The translations under genes and the position numbers were made by a program. Under the pieces are notes generated by a model. It searched no databases and was not told the origin of the DNA. It saw only the letters and a program-made list of their open reading frames with translations. Positions 10,142 through 19,545 of a DNA stretch of 20,130 nucleotides are shown in pieces; position 1 is the stretch's first letter; every line of letters begins with the position of its first letter. Origin of the DNA: Halicephalobus mephisto (Eukaryota > Nematoda > Chromadorea > Rhabditida > Panagrolaimidae). The stretch is taken from positions 1-20,130 of the forward strand of contig SWDT01000115.1 of NCBI GenBank assembly GCA_009193035.1, written 5' to 3'.

Positions 10142-11250
10142 TTAGAGAATGTTGCAAGATTTCTTTGATTTTTCTGGTTTTGGAGAAATTACGGCTCTAA
10201 CGGACTCCACGAAGACATCTTTCAAACCTTCTTGAGTCAAGGCACTACATTCCATGTATTTGACTGCTTTGATCTTCTTCGCCAATTTGATTCCATGATT
10301 CTTAGGTATTGGATTTTTGCCGTCGGCATGAAGTTTGTTTTGAGTTGCCGGATCAGTTCTGAGATCAATCTTCGTTCCTGAATTTACATCGTCAATATTA
10401 TATTAGAAAATAGTTTTTCCAAGTGGCTTGCCAAGACAAATCATATATCAATTCAAAACTATTAAAATGGAGGTTTACGATTAATAAAGCTTTTCAGTTT
10501 CGATTCTAAACTTCCATATTTTGGTTACTTTCTCGAAAAATCTACTTAGATATATATCATCAATTTGACGTTCGTACATAATTGTGATAATTACTATGAA
10601 CTGTAAAATTAACACAGAAAAACGAATCCCGAAATTTCTAATCGGGAGTTCGTTGATCAGCAAGCGAATTCGTTTGCGCTTTTTCGACGCGCGATATATA
10701 AAGCTTGATATATTTACTTTATTTTAATGTTTTAAAATATTTCTCATCAAAAGTAGTAAATTTTGGATGTGAAAAAATAGCTAGTTTGCTTCAAAAGATG
10801 ATTTTGAATTTGCTTTCTCTAGGTCGCCAGTTTTACCTTAGTTTAAAAAACCCACCGACTAAGAGTATAGGAGTATCTGGACAGCACTTCCTTATCTCCG
10901 GAATCCATTTGGTGGAAATATTATCGAAAGAAACTGGGGAAACAACACTGAAACAAAGAATAAAGATGTCGGTGCTCGGATAACTGAGTGGCCTGAGTCT
11001 GTCGTAGTCCTCCTGCCCAGCGGTATCCCAGAGTCCCAAGTTCACAACTTGTCCGTCAACAGTCATCGGAGCTGAGTAGTTGTCAAACCTGGAAATTACA
11101 GTTTATGAAAATATAAAAATTAAAAACTTACACTGTTGGCACATATTCTCTCGGAAAGGAATCTGTCGTATGGGAAATCAACATACAAGTCTTACCGACT
11201 GTTCCATCTCCAACAACTACGCATTTAATTTGTCTCGATGGCGAACTCAT
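10142..11250 (-). CDS. mig-2: GTPase copy B: canonical Rac/MIG-2-type Rho GTPase
   Basis: Exons 11250-11132, 11088-10856 and 10377-10142 join in phase into 195 residues. The N-terminus [16 protein letters not shown], as I recall the family, is that of nematode MIG-2 (Mtl/RhoG-like Rac). All nucleotide-binding motifs are intact: GDGTVGKT (residues 14-21), switch I YVPTVFDNYSAP with Thr39, [17 protein letters not shown] with Asp61 and Gln65, TKID, and ECSAL. The tail has Lys residues and ends CNIL, a CAAX box expected to be prenylated, so it should act at the plasma membrane as a GTP switch for cytoskeleton and cell migration. A ttttcag acceptor 20 bases before the ATG suits SL trans-splicing. 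Introns are 43 and 478 bases. A loop substitution ([10 protein letters not shown]) is unremarkable. The symbol rests on recall of the family, not a search. Several paralogues are present, so strict orthology is uncertain. Confidence 0.85.
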
Positions 11251-11879
11251 TCTAGAGAGATCTAGGCGACCTGAAAAATGTAAAAATTTATATAAAAAAT
11301 AAACTTTCGAAAACGCGATTCATCGAAAAAACCGAAAATGAGTCATCTAGGAATTTAAAGCGATTTCGACAATGGACAAGTTTCTAAATTTATGATATAT
11401 GAAAATCCAATTTTTTCACGGATGTTCGACGAGATAAATCAATATTGAAATAACCCGGAAATAAAATTATAATTGCTTCATTTTTATATAAAAATCAAAC
11501 TATTCAATCGGAAAATCGGATCAGGATTGTGGAGAATTAATATATAAAATTAAAAAGCGAATTTAAAAATAAGAAAAAAGTACAAAATTAAGGAATCGTA
11601 AAACAAACAAACCTGATCTCGCAAGTTGCGGAATGTTTGAACGCGATTTGGCAGGTTCTCGAATGGAAAAAACGGTCATCAGTTTCGTAACCAAATATTT
11701 ATAAAATTTTTTAAAAAATAAATTTTAATTTTTTAAATAAATTACATATCATTTTGAGGATTTTAAAATAGGTAATCAGAATATTTATTGTTTTTGGAGC
11801 AAAATACTTTTAAAAAATTGAAAATTTTTGATATATAAAAAAATTAAATTTCAACATTTATTTTTTTCAAAAACGTAAT

Positions 11880-12300
11880 TAAATAATTCTATTCAGTTTG
11901 AAATTTGCATATAATTACGAAAAATAATGATTAGAATTAATAAAGTTTAAAAAAATAAAATTTAAAAATGATTTTTGAAATTAATCGTTGATATATGAAA
12001 AAACTAATTTTTTAAAAATTTAAAAAAAAATAATTCTAGTAAATTTAAAATTTGCATATAATTACAAGAAATAATTACTGGAATTAATAAAGTTTAAAAA
12101 AATAAAATTTAAAAATGATTTTTGAAATTAATCGTTGATATATGAAAAAACTAATTTTTTAAAAATTTAAAAAAAAAATAATTCTAGTAAATTTAAAATT
12201 TGCATAAAATTACAAGAAATAATTACTGGAATTAATAAAGTTTAAAAAAAAATATTTAAAATCGTTGATATATGAAAAAACTAATTTTTTAAAAATTAAT
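11880..12300. repeat. 147-148-base tandem repeat, about 2.8 units
   Basis: The marker tttgcat recurs at 11904, 12051 and 12199, a spacing of 147 and 148 bases. Units share aataattactggaattaataa, gatttttgaaattaatcg and ttgatatatgaaaaaactaa. The third unit has an internal deletion. Possible remnants of a further unit lie just upstream at about 11830-11880. Confidence 0.85.
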
Positions 12301-12439
12301 AAAATAAAAATAAAAATTTTTACATCGTTTTTGTGTGAAATTTTTTATTTTCACTTTTTAAAACATCTTTTTTTAAAAATATTTTAATCATATTTTTACG
12401 TTTTTTAAAATGATATATAATTTTTTTCAGAAAATTAAG

Positions 12440-12630
12440 TTTTTAATTGTCGAAAAATTAAAGTTTATTTTTAATTTTCAATAATAAAGATTTTTTAAAT
12501 TATTTTATTTTTAATTTTCAATAAAAATTTTTAAGATTATTTTATTTTTAATTTTCAATAAAGATTCTTAAAATTATTTTATTTTTTATTTTCAATAAAA
12601 ATTTTTAAAATTATTTTATTTTTAATTTTT
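12440..12630. repeat. 37-base AT-only tandem repeat
   Basis: Units of the form attttatttttaattttcaa followed by taaaaatttttaaaatt recur with 37-base spacing (40 for the first), about four to five copies. It abuts the 3' end of the Cys-rich gene. Confidence 0.75.
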
Positions 12631-12671
12631 TCTCCGAACTGTAAACCAAAAAGATCATCATCGAAGTTAGG

Positions 12672-15016
12672 CTACGGAACAGTGGTTGAGGTGTCGAATT
12701 CGATTTTCCCGACATGTGGATTTTCGTCATAATCATATACTACTTCGTAGTCGACAGAATTGTAATTGTTATTCAATAATGTGGTGTTCATTTTCTTCAG
12801 GGCATTCAGGTACACCATGGTCTGATTTCCTGGAGTCAACAGTGCAGTGAAGGAAGAAAACAAATTTCCGGCGTTGTGGAGCGTTTCGTTTATGTTCACG
12901 CCGGACAGGAGGCCGTCTGAAGTCGTGGATGTGGTCGTGTTCGTCAAAGTGGAATTATCCGCATAGAGATATCCCGGGAGGAGCTTACGGTAACGGACTG
13001 CCATCGTTCGGTACCTCATGCAACACGTGAATTCTGAAATTCGATTTTAAAAAAAATTAAAAAATCGAATTCTAAAAGTTGTGTTCCAGATATTTATATT
13101 GTAGTTTTAATTACTTTAAATCAAAAATCACTAACAAAAAACTGTTTAAGAGTTATTTTGTGTAACTTTTGTGGAAGTCTGACGTAGATGTCCCTTCAGA
13201 AGTCTGAACTTCAGAATCCTGGATTCTGAAGGCTAACCCTCAATTCCGACGTTAGATTCAGAATCCACGGGTCCGATTACTCCGTTATATATACTTTTTG
13301 CAGGATTCTGAAGACGTCCATGTCAGATTTCTACACATACAAAAAAGCGCAACTTTTGACACAGTAACAAATTGAAATTGTCACTATTACTTTTTAATTT
13401 CCGTCACAAATGCCAAATATCCATGAAAAATTTGACGACTGTGTCCCATTTCACAATTGCTACAAGACCAAAAGTAACTTTTTTTGTGTATAAAGAAGAT
13501 AAGTTATACAAAATTACTCTTAAACGGTTTTTTGCTTGTAATTTTTGACTTAAAGTAGTTAAAATTACAACATATATGTCTGGAACACAGGTGTCCGAAA
13601 AAAGTCTCTGGGATACAAGTGTAGCACAACCAAAGAACGTACTGGAACAAGTGACGTAGCCAGGAGGACAGCTGCACTCTTTGTCGACCCCCCTCAGGCA
13701 GGGAACCATCAACGGGGGCGAAGCCACGCAGGTAGGGGTACAATCCGGCATACAAGCAGGCCTACAAGTGACCTTCATAGGCCGTTGTTTCTTCTTCAGA
13801 CAGCTTTCTCTACATTCCGGCATACAAGCTGTAAATGCAACTATGTAAAAATTTGTTTATTAGATTTCTTGTAAAAACTAAAGTAAACTCCCATTACGAA
13901 CTCGTTGGAAATCATAGCGAATTCGCTTTTTTCCAAGCGCAGATGAAGTTTCGCACTAAAATCAGTTCAAGGGAGCAAAACCATCAATTTTTATCATGAA
14001 GTCATTGGTCATCCTAATGACTTTGCTTATTCCTAAGCGCAAGTGGAAATTACCATCAAAAATAATATAAACAAGAAAGAAAAATCATTAGTAATCACAA
14101 TGCTTTCGTTTATTCTTAAGCGCAAATGGAAATTACTACCAAAGAGATTATAAATAAGAAAGAAAAAGCATTAATAATCCTAATGATTTTGCTTATTCTT
14201 AAGCGCAAGTGGAAATTTTCGCTAAAAACAAGAATAAAACGACATCTAGAGCATAAAGTTGGTGATTCAGATTATATTCTGTTTTCTATCATTGTTAAAA
14301 CTGATATAAGATGGATTTACTGTAGGGAAATACCTTATTGATTGAATTCTAGAGGAAAGTATACATCGCATCAAATTCCACTACAGTACTCACCTGGTCG
14401 ACAAAGCGGAATAGAAGCCGTCAAGCTCTTCCCATCACTGTTTATGTCTCCTGAAGACAACTTGAAACTATCCCCGGACCTCGTCTGCATCAGAATCTTC
14501 GCGGCTTCGATGCACTTCGGGACACAGAGGGGCTGACAGACCGGGTAACAGAGTTTTTGTTTTCTTCTGGGAGGTCTGTGTTGAATTTGAGGATTCAGAG
14601 AGTTCTCAGAACAGCACCTATTTCCGCACCATCCGTTGCCTCCACATAGGATCACTCCTTTGACGAATCCAAGAAGATTATCGATAGTTTTTTCGTGCAT
14701 AATGATGTCATCGGGGTAGTTCTTCGGTCTTTGAGTTCTTCCGTTGGAAATTAGTTGTTTGTAAAGATTGGAATCGTAATCGATACTAGGTGGTTCGACA
14801 GAAGGACGAAATTCCGGAAAGTTGTTTGGATTCGTGAATCCCGAAGGCTGACTGAACTGATTCGGATTCTGTCCTGACAACATCAGAAGTTCCTGAATTT
14901 GACGATATCGCGATGTTCTGTCTCCCCAAGCTTACCCTGATATTGACGTCATTTCTCTGACCTTGTTGACCTCTGAGGTTAAAAATAAAGACAAAAAATA
15001 ACAAAAATCTACTCAT
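12672..15016 (-). CDS. Secreted Cys-rich protein with C-x3-C-x3-C-x3-C modules, unrecognised family
   Basis: Four exons, 15016-14936, 14892-14394, 13828-13643 and 13033-12672, join in phase into 375 residues. A signal peptide (MSRFLLFFVFIFNLRGQ) opens the protein. A Pro/Asn-rich region follows, then a short CGGNGWCGNRCC cluster. Three modules of identical spacing come next: CYPVCQPLCVPKC, CMPECRESC preceded by CRPG/A across the exon 2-3 junction, and CRPACMPDCTPTC. A CSCPPGYVTC segment, a CC pair and a Ser/Thr/Asn-rich C-terminal region with several N-glycosylation motifs complete it. The donor of exon 3 is gtacgt at 13642, chosen because only it keeps phase. The protein is probably disulfide-rich and extracellular, perhaps cuticle or matrix, though nothing in it proves that. 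Intron 2 holds an 83-base tandem array and intron 3 a foldback. I do not recognise a named gene. Confidence 0.8.
13171..13335. repeat. Small foldback in intron 3 of the Cys-rich gene
   Basis: Imperfect inverted arms of about 31 bases (gtggaagtctgacgtagatg... and its partner ...catgtcagatttctacac) surround a shorter perfect palindrome at 13209-13231 (cttcagaatcc-t-ggattctgaag). It looks like a MITE-type insertion. No target-site duplication was identified. Confidence 0.6.
13911..14240. repeat. 83-base hairpin-cored tandem array in intron 2 of the Cys-rich gene
   Basis: The marker aagcgc recurs at 13935, 14035, 14118 and 14201 (spacing 100, 83, 83). Each unit has gcttatt-cttaagcgcaag, a short self-complementary core (cgcttat...aagcg in part), followed by tggaaatt and an A-rich half. 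The array is non-coding; a 71-codon open frame across it at 14126-14341 is a by-product. It closely resembles in period and core the array at 18961-19380. Confidence 0.75.
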
Positions 15017-15408
15017 TGAGGTTGTCGATGGAAAACTGAATAGATTCGGAAGATGTGGATGCATTTGTTGATTCTCGAAGCTGTCAACAACGACGACACG
15101 CGTGATCGTGAAGTTTTTCCTATTTTTGACAGTTTTATTCGTAAAAATCCGAAAAAAACTGTCAGAAGTATAATGTTCCTGATTTCAAAAAATTCTTTGT
15201 TTTTAATTTTCAAAATTTAAATTTTTTATAAAATTTTCGAAATTTAATTAAATCATAGCTGTTTGATAATTAATAAATAACTTTAAAAATATATTTCATT
15301 AGTTGTCAAGATAGAAAACAGAAGTATAATAATCTTGAATAAAACAATAAAAATATAATTTATATAAAAATCTCGACAGATAACAAAAAAGTCTCAGAAC
15401 ATACAGTA
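15017..15408. other. Intergenic region upstream of the Cys-rich gene
   Basis: No gene seen. Positions 15308-15378 (aagatagaaaacagaagtat and following) are a diverged copy of the outer end of arm 2 (about 15881-15955). The promoter of the Cys-rich gene should be here but no element is recognisable. Confidence 0.5.
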
Positions 15409-15753
15409 GTTCGTATTATCAAAATCGAAAATCAGAATTCAAAATTGAAATTCAGAATTCAAAATCGAAATTCGGAATTCAAAATCGAAATTCAGAATTC
15501 AAAATTGAAATTCAGAATTCAAAATTGAAATTCGGAATTCAAGATCGAAAATCAAAATTCAAAGTCGAAATTATAATTTTTCGTGTTAAGACACTTCTAT
15601 GAATTTTTCTTACTGTAAAATGTTCTTTCATTTAAATTGATAAAATTGGATATCTGGATTTCTCGAATCAGAGTGATTTACGAATTTCATCTTAACATGA
15701 AAAATTAGAATTTCGATTCTGAATTCAGAGTTCTGATTTTGATAATACGAAGC
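15409..15753. mobile_element. Foldback element with internal 20-base tandem array
   Basis: A 345-base insertion is flanked by acagta at 15403-15408 and 15754-15759, a probable target-site duplication. Its ends are inverted repeats: gttcgtattatcaaaatcga at the left and ctgattttgataatacgaag at the right. Inner parts also pair (cgaaattataatttttcgtgttaag with cttaacatgaaaaattagaatttcg). The left arm contains about eight exact-length 20-base units (aaaatcgaaattcagaattc) from 15421, while the right arm has only about three, so the arm has expanded on one side. No coding capacity; a non-autonomous element. Confidence 0.8.
15421..15581. repeat. 20-base tandem repeat, eight units
   Basis: Units start at 15421 and every 20 bases after, with consensus aaaatygaaattcrgaattc. 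Most units contain the palindrome gaattc. Variation is confined to a few positions. It lies wholly in the left arm of the foldback element. Confidence 0.9.
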
Positions 15754-15959
15754 ACAGTATTCCACTGTCCCTTATGTTCAGAATATTGCTTCAGGTCTTC
15801 ACTTTCTAGTCTACTTTTTTGTTCCAGCACACAAAATACCGTATATAGTACATAATGTATGGATGTATTATATGCATTCTTAAGATAGAAAACAAAAGTA
15901 TATTGATAATTTTGAATAAAACAATAAAGATACGATTTATATATTTCCTAAGGTTGTGA

Positions 15960-16723
15960 TTTGCCCGGCCAAATTACAACCCTAATATTTCCTCATATAA
16001 TAACCAGAAATCCTCGCTTATACCCTACAGTACCCTACAGTATCCCACTGTCCCTGATATCCAAACTGTCACTTCAGATCTTCTCTTTTTAATATAGTTT
16101 TTTGTCCTAGTAATTACTTTCATCTTTTGTTGAATAAGAAAGATAAAAACAGAAATTTTTTATCATCCGGCTGACTAATAGATGCTTATCAAATTTCCCT
16201 CATTATTGATCGAATTGTCAAGACATAAGCTGATTTCATAACATTTTAATATTTATTTAAATTGTGGAATCAGTTGAATTGAGTACTTCGTGACTATACG
16301 AATATCAGTATCTAACGCAGTTGTCGATTTCGAAAGTTGAATTCGAACAAAACTGTTAATTCCGAAATTTTTAAAAAATGGAGAGTTGTGATATTTTTCG
16401 CATTTTTATTGTTAATGATCGAAATGAAATTGTCTGATTTAATTGTTTTTTAAATGAACTTTATTTTAGTAAAACAACATTACTTTGAACTTAATTTTTG
16501 CAAAAATGAATCTAAAATAAGAATTTAGAATTTAGAAATTGACTTTCAGAATTCTGAATTCAGAAGACTAATTGGGAAATTTAAACGTGGACTTTTGAGA
16601 CACAAGTTAGTGGCAGCACTGAATTGGATCATCGTTGAAATTTACTTTTAAAGCATTTCTAGAAATTTAATTCTTAATTTCTTCTGATCAATCACAATTT
16701 TTTAAATTAAATTTTTTCTTCAG
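15960..16723. other. Non-coding upstream region of copy C
   Basis: No gene. It is near-identical to the upstream region of copy A in arm 1, including the tandem ccctacagta motif near 16023-16040. An acceptor ttttttcttcag ends at 16723, 20 bases before the ATG of copy C, matching copy A. Confidence 0.6.
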
Positions 16724-16743
16724 ATTGTTGGAGTTTCTTTGTA

Positions 16744-18079
16744 ATGGGATCACAATCAAAAGCAATCAAATGTGTAGTTGTTGGAGATGGGTAGTTGGTA
16801 AAACTTGCATGTTGATGTCATATACAACAAACGCTTTTCCGATAGAATATGTGCCGACAGTGTAAGTTTTTAATTTTTATATATTCATAAACTGTAATTT
16901 CCAGGTTTGACAGCTACTCAGCTCGATGATTGTTGACGGACAAGTTTTGAACTGGGACTCTGGGATACTGCTGGACAAGAGGACTACGACAGACTCAGGC
17001 CACTCAGTTATTCGAGCACGCACATCTTTATTCTTTGTTTCAGTGTTTTTCTCCTTATTCGTTGGACAACGTTTTAAATAAATGGATTCCGGAGTTACAG
17101 CATCATCGTCCAGAAACCCCGGTACTCTTAGTTGGTGAGTTTGTCCAATTAGAACTTGTAATCTGGTCAGGAAAAACTATTTTCATAAATCTAATTCTTG
17201 TAATCATCTACAGTTAAATTGTAGTTGATTGAATAGATGTTCAGAATTTGTACTGATTTCTTAGATTTTTCTATAATGAGGGAATTGGAAAGGAATATTG
17301 AATTTCACATACTAAGTTAAAAGAATAGAAAAGATCTCGTTATATATCTACTTTCGATCAAGAATTTTAAGATCTTTGGTTTTTGTTGGACCGTTGCTGA
17401 GGAATCGGATCCGGTGTAGATACAAATATGTGGAAATAACTTTATTGAAGCCACAAGCACGAGATAAATCACAACTCTATCAAAATTATTACGTAATCTT
17501 AAAATATCTCCAACCCGCAATCGTACACCTTCCATTGGTTCTCAGGGTATTTCGCTTCGGGACCAACGCTGTGTGGCTTGCACTCAAATAGATAGTGTAC
17601 AATCAAAGAGTTTTCTACACCAACTTTATTAATTTTCCTAGATTTGGGTGTGATATTATATTAGTTTAAATATCTAATTCGTTTTCGAAAACTAATCAAA
17701 AACTATACAGGAAGAATCATTTTCACACATTTTACACATTCTGAATGTCCTCTGTAAGAATTTCAAATTTTTAAACTGATTTTTATAATTTACTTTGACT
17801 AAATAGATGGTTTTGCCGAAAATTCAATAACGTAAATTCAGGAACGAAGATTGACCTCAGAACAGATCAGCAGTCAAACTAGACTTGAAAAGAATAAACA
17901 GAAACCAATAACTAGAGATGAAGGAATCGAGTTAGCCAAGAAGGTCAAAGCAGTCAATACATGGAATGTAGTGCCTTGACTCAAGAAGGTTTGAAGGATG
18001 TCTTCGTGGAGTCCGTTAGAGCCGTAATTTCTTTTCTCCAAAACCAGAAAAATCAAAGAAATCTTGCAACATTCTCTAA
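16744..18079 (+). pseudogene. GTPase copy C: frame-broken MIG-2-like pseudogene
   Basis: The three-exon structure of copies A and B is preserved with good splice sites: 16744-16861, 16905-17134 and 17842-18079. Reading is broken by at least six small indels, mostly single-base deletions. One in the P-loop brings in a TAG right after GDG, two or more fall early in exon 2, and others fall around 17870-17880 and 17957. A five-base insertion lies near 18029. Where readable it is mosaic: exon 1 starts A-like (SQS), the P-loop Thr and WDTAGQ-type switch II are B-like, [17 protein letters not shown] and most of exon 3 are A-like, and the last codons, ending CNIL, are B-like. Intron 2 contains a solo LTR at 17384-17609. 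It cannot encode a full GTPase. Confidence 0.88.
17384..17609 (-). mobile_element. Solo LTR, copy 2 (226 bases), in intron 2 of copy C
   Basis: On the plus strand it begins tgttggaccg and ends near caatcaaaga, a decayed version of the expected caatccaaca. The five-base direct repeat gtttt flanks it (17379-17383 and 17610-17614). It is absent from the matching intron of copy A, so it arrived after the inverted duplication. It is the reverse orientation of copy 1 and very similar over its full length, including the aataaag signal. The open frames over it are not genes. Confidence 0.88.
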
Positions 18080-18624
18080 GCCAAATTCTCAGATGCTCAA
18101 TTCAAAAATTACCATTTTGTAAATATCCTACCACAATAATCATTACGGCTTATTTACTTTTTGGTGGTTCGAATTTACTTTTTCAAAGATCAAAAATACT
18201 GAAATTTAAAAATTTTTCGCTGTAGGTCAAAATTTGAAAAATTCAAAAACTGAAGTTTTTAAAAAATTAACAATTTTAACAATTATTAATTATTTTTTCA
18301 AAAAATAAATATTGAAAGAAAAAGGATCGGTAGATAGGGTGGTGAATGCTCACAAGGAAACTTACTCTGTTCAAAGTGGTCTTTTGGAATGAGTTATATC
18401 GTTTTTTAGCTCTTAAAATGCTGATTCAGAATCTTTATTCTATCTTTGCTAAACAATCTTTTGAAACGAGATAATCAAGTGCTGTGACCAGTCATCGCTA
18501 TATATCAACTATTTATTCTAAAAAAGAACACGACCTTCGGCAAATGTAAGGGATTCTGGCCTCTTCCCTTAATTGACAATTGTTAACTGGTTACTTTATT
18601 CCAGCTATCAACAATACAAAGTAA
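18080..18624. other. Arm 2 counterpart of the convergent 3' region
   Basis: No gene. This is the reverse complement of about 6853-7397, covering the shared 3' flank of the GTPase copies and the 3' flank of the Cys-Cys frame. Confidence 0.55.
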
Positions 18625-18758
18625 TTAACAACAATTCTTCAAGATTTCGTCCGGTTCTGTAGCGTCGCTCCTGTGTTCCTCTGCTTCTGCCTGTCCTTTG
18701 GCGCGCAAATTGAGTTCTTGCATCTCCAGGGTTTTCGTGCTAGGAGTCTTCTTGCTTC
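18625..18758 (-). other. Second copy of the short Cys-Cys-ending frame
   Basis: This 134-base segment matches 6719-6852 with five substitutions and no length change, and ends EILKNCC before a stop. Its acceptor-like tgtcgcag is kept. The sequence upstream of that acceptor differs between the two arms, so the duplication boundary lies just before this putative exon. Confidence 0.35.
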
Positions 18759-18960
18759 CTGCGACAGCGATAAATAAAATCTAGTTTTATTGGAATTCAG
18801 CTAAGTATTTGTGCCATTTTACAAAGACTTCTGTGGTGAAACGGGATAAGAAAAAACTTTACTCTGAATGGATCTGATTCTTTTTAAAAAGTAGTTATTT
18901 TAGATTCAGTACATTTTTAGAGATCCCAAATGATTCTTCTCTTCACATGGCTATATTGGA

Positions 18961-19380
18961 GAATTACTATCGCTGATAATTATGACGAATTCATTTACTT
19001 TCAAGCGACAATGAAAATTTACATTAAAATTATTAAAAAAAACAAAGCAACGTTACTAATAATCATGACGAATTATTTTTTTAAAAACGAAATTGAAAAT
19101 TTACATCGAAATTATTAAAAAAAAACAAAGTCGCTGATAATTATGACGAATTCGCTTACTTTCAAGCGACAACGGAAATTTTAGTTTAAAATTCTCTCAA
19201 AAAACGAAGCAAAGTCACCGATAATTATGAAAAATTCGCCTATTTTCAAGCGACAATGAAAATTTACATCGAAATTATTAAAAAAAAACAAATCAAAGTT
19301 ACTAATAATCATGACGAATTATTTTTTTTAAAACGAAATTGAAAATTTACATCAAAATCAACAAAAACGAGAAAATCAAG
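18961..19380. repeat. 82-base hairpin-cored tandem array, about five units
   Basis: Units recur at 79-84 bases. Type a contains cgaattcgcttactttcaag followed by cgacaatgaaaattta, with the stem tcgctt/aagcga. Type b replaces this with cgaattatttttttaaaaac followed by gaaattgaaaattta. The order is a, b, a, a, b. Each unit begins near gataattatgacgaa or aataatcatgacgaa. Period and core match the array at 13911-14240. Non-coding. Confidence 0.8.
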
Positions 19381-19540
19381 TGGTCTTTGATTATCGGATC
19401 CCAAATAATTCATAGTAGTAAATTTTAGAATGATTTTAGTTATTTTTGAAATATTAAATATTAAATATTAAATATTATTATATCTGTTAGATGGACACTT
19501 GCCCAGCTGGGTTCAACGAACCTAAGAGTGTCACTTACTC
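19381..19540. other. Short non-coding stretch before LTR copy 3
   Basis: No gene. It contains an (attaaat)n run at about 19453-19477 and a tctgttagatggacac motif at 19484 that echoes the LTR end starting at 19546. It may be a remnant of an older insertion of the same family. Confidence 0.4.
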
Positions 19541-19545
19541 ATATC

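Larger units (their letters stand above)
11271..12671. other. AT-rich intergenic region with tandem repeats
   Basis: No gene seen. From about 11700 onward it is extremely AT-rich. It contains a 147-base tandem array (about 11880-12300) and a 37-base array (about 12440-12630). The 37-base array includes aataaa on the minus strand (12615-12620) that could serve as the polyadenylation signal of the Cys-rich gene ending at 12672. Confidence 0.6.
15878..18773. repeat. Inverted duplication, arm 2
   Basis: Reverse complement of 6709-9541, interrupted by a solo LTR at 17384-17609. It carries broken GTPase copy C (plus strand) and the second Cys-Cys frame (minus strand). Its outer non-coding half (about 15955-16560) is almost identical to arm 1 by eye. 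Confidence 0.9.

Noticed and set aside
14126..14341. 71-codon plus-strand open frame
   Set aside because: It is made of the 83-base tandem repeat within an intron of the Cys-rich gene.
17035..17217. Small open frame [17 protein letters not shown]... as a gene of its own
   Set aside because: It is the readable second half of exon 2 of the broken GTPase copy C and runs on into intron sequence.
17376..17591. 71-codon plus-strand open frame
   Set aside because: It is inside solo LTR copy 2; its frame is not kept in copies 1 and 3.
16744..18079. Frame breaks in copy C as sequencing errors only
   Set aside because: Single-base deletions are typical of unpolished long reads, so this was considered. 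But copies A and B, the carboxylesterase and the Cys-rich gene are all clean, and C also has a solo LTR and a five-base insertion. Decay is more likely, though read-level checking would settle it.
18625..18758. tttggcgcgcaaattg as a retroelement primer-binding site
   Set aside because: It starts with TGG like a binding site for a tRNA 3' end, but no LTR end precedes it and the sequence is part of a conserved open frame.
18961..19380. CRISPR-like array
   Set aside because: Regular spacing of a repeated core suggested it, but whole units are similar to each other rather than carrying unique spacers, and the genome is eukaryotic. It is an ordinary tandem repeat.
19510..19530. tRNA-like gggttcaacgaacc
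   Set aside because: A short stem only; no acceptor stem, anticodon arm or A/B box arrangement surrounds it.
19484..19545. A fourth LTR copy
   Set aside because: Only the tctgttaga motif recurs; the following sequence does not match the LTR interior.
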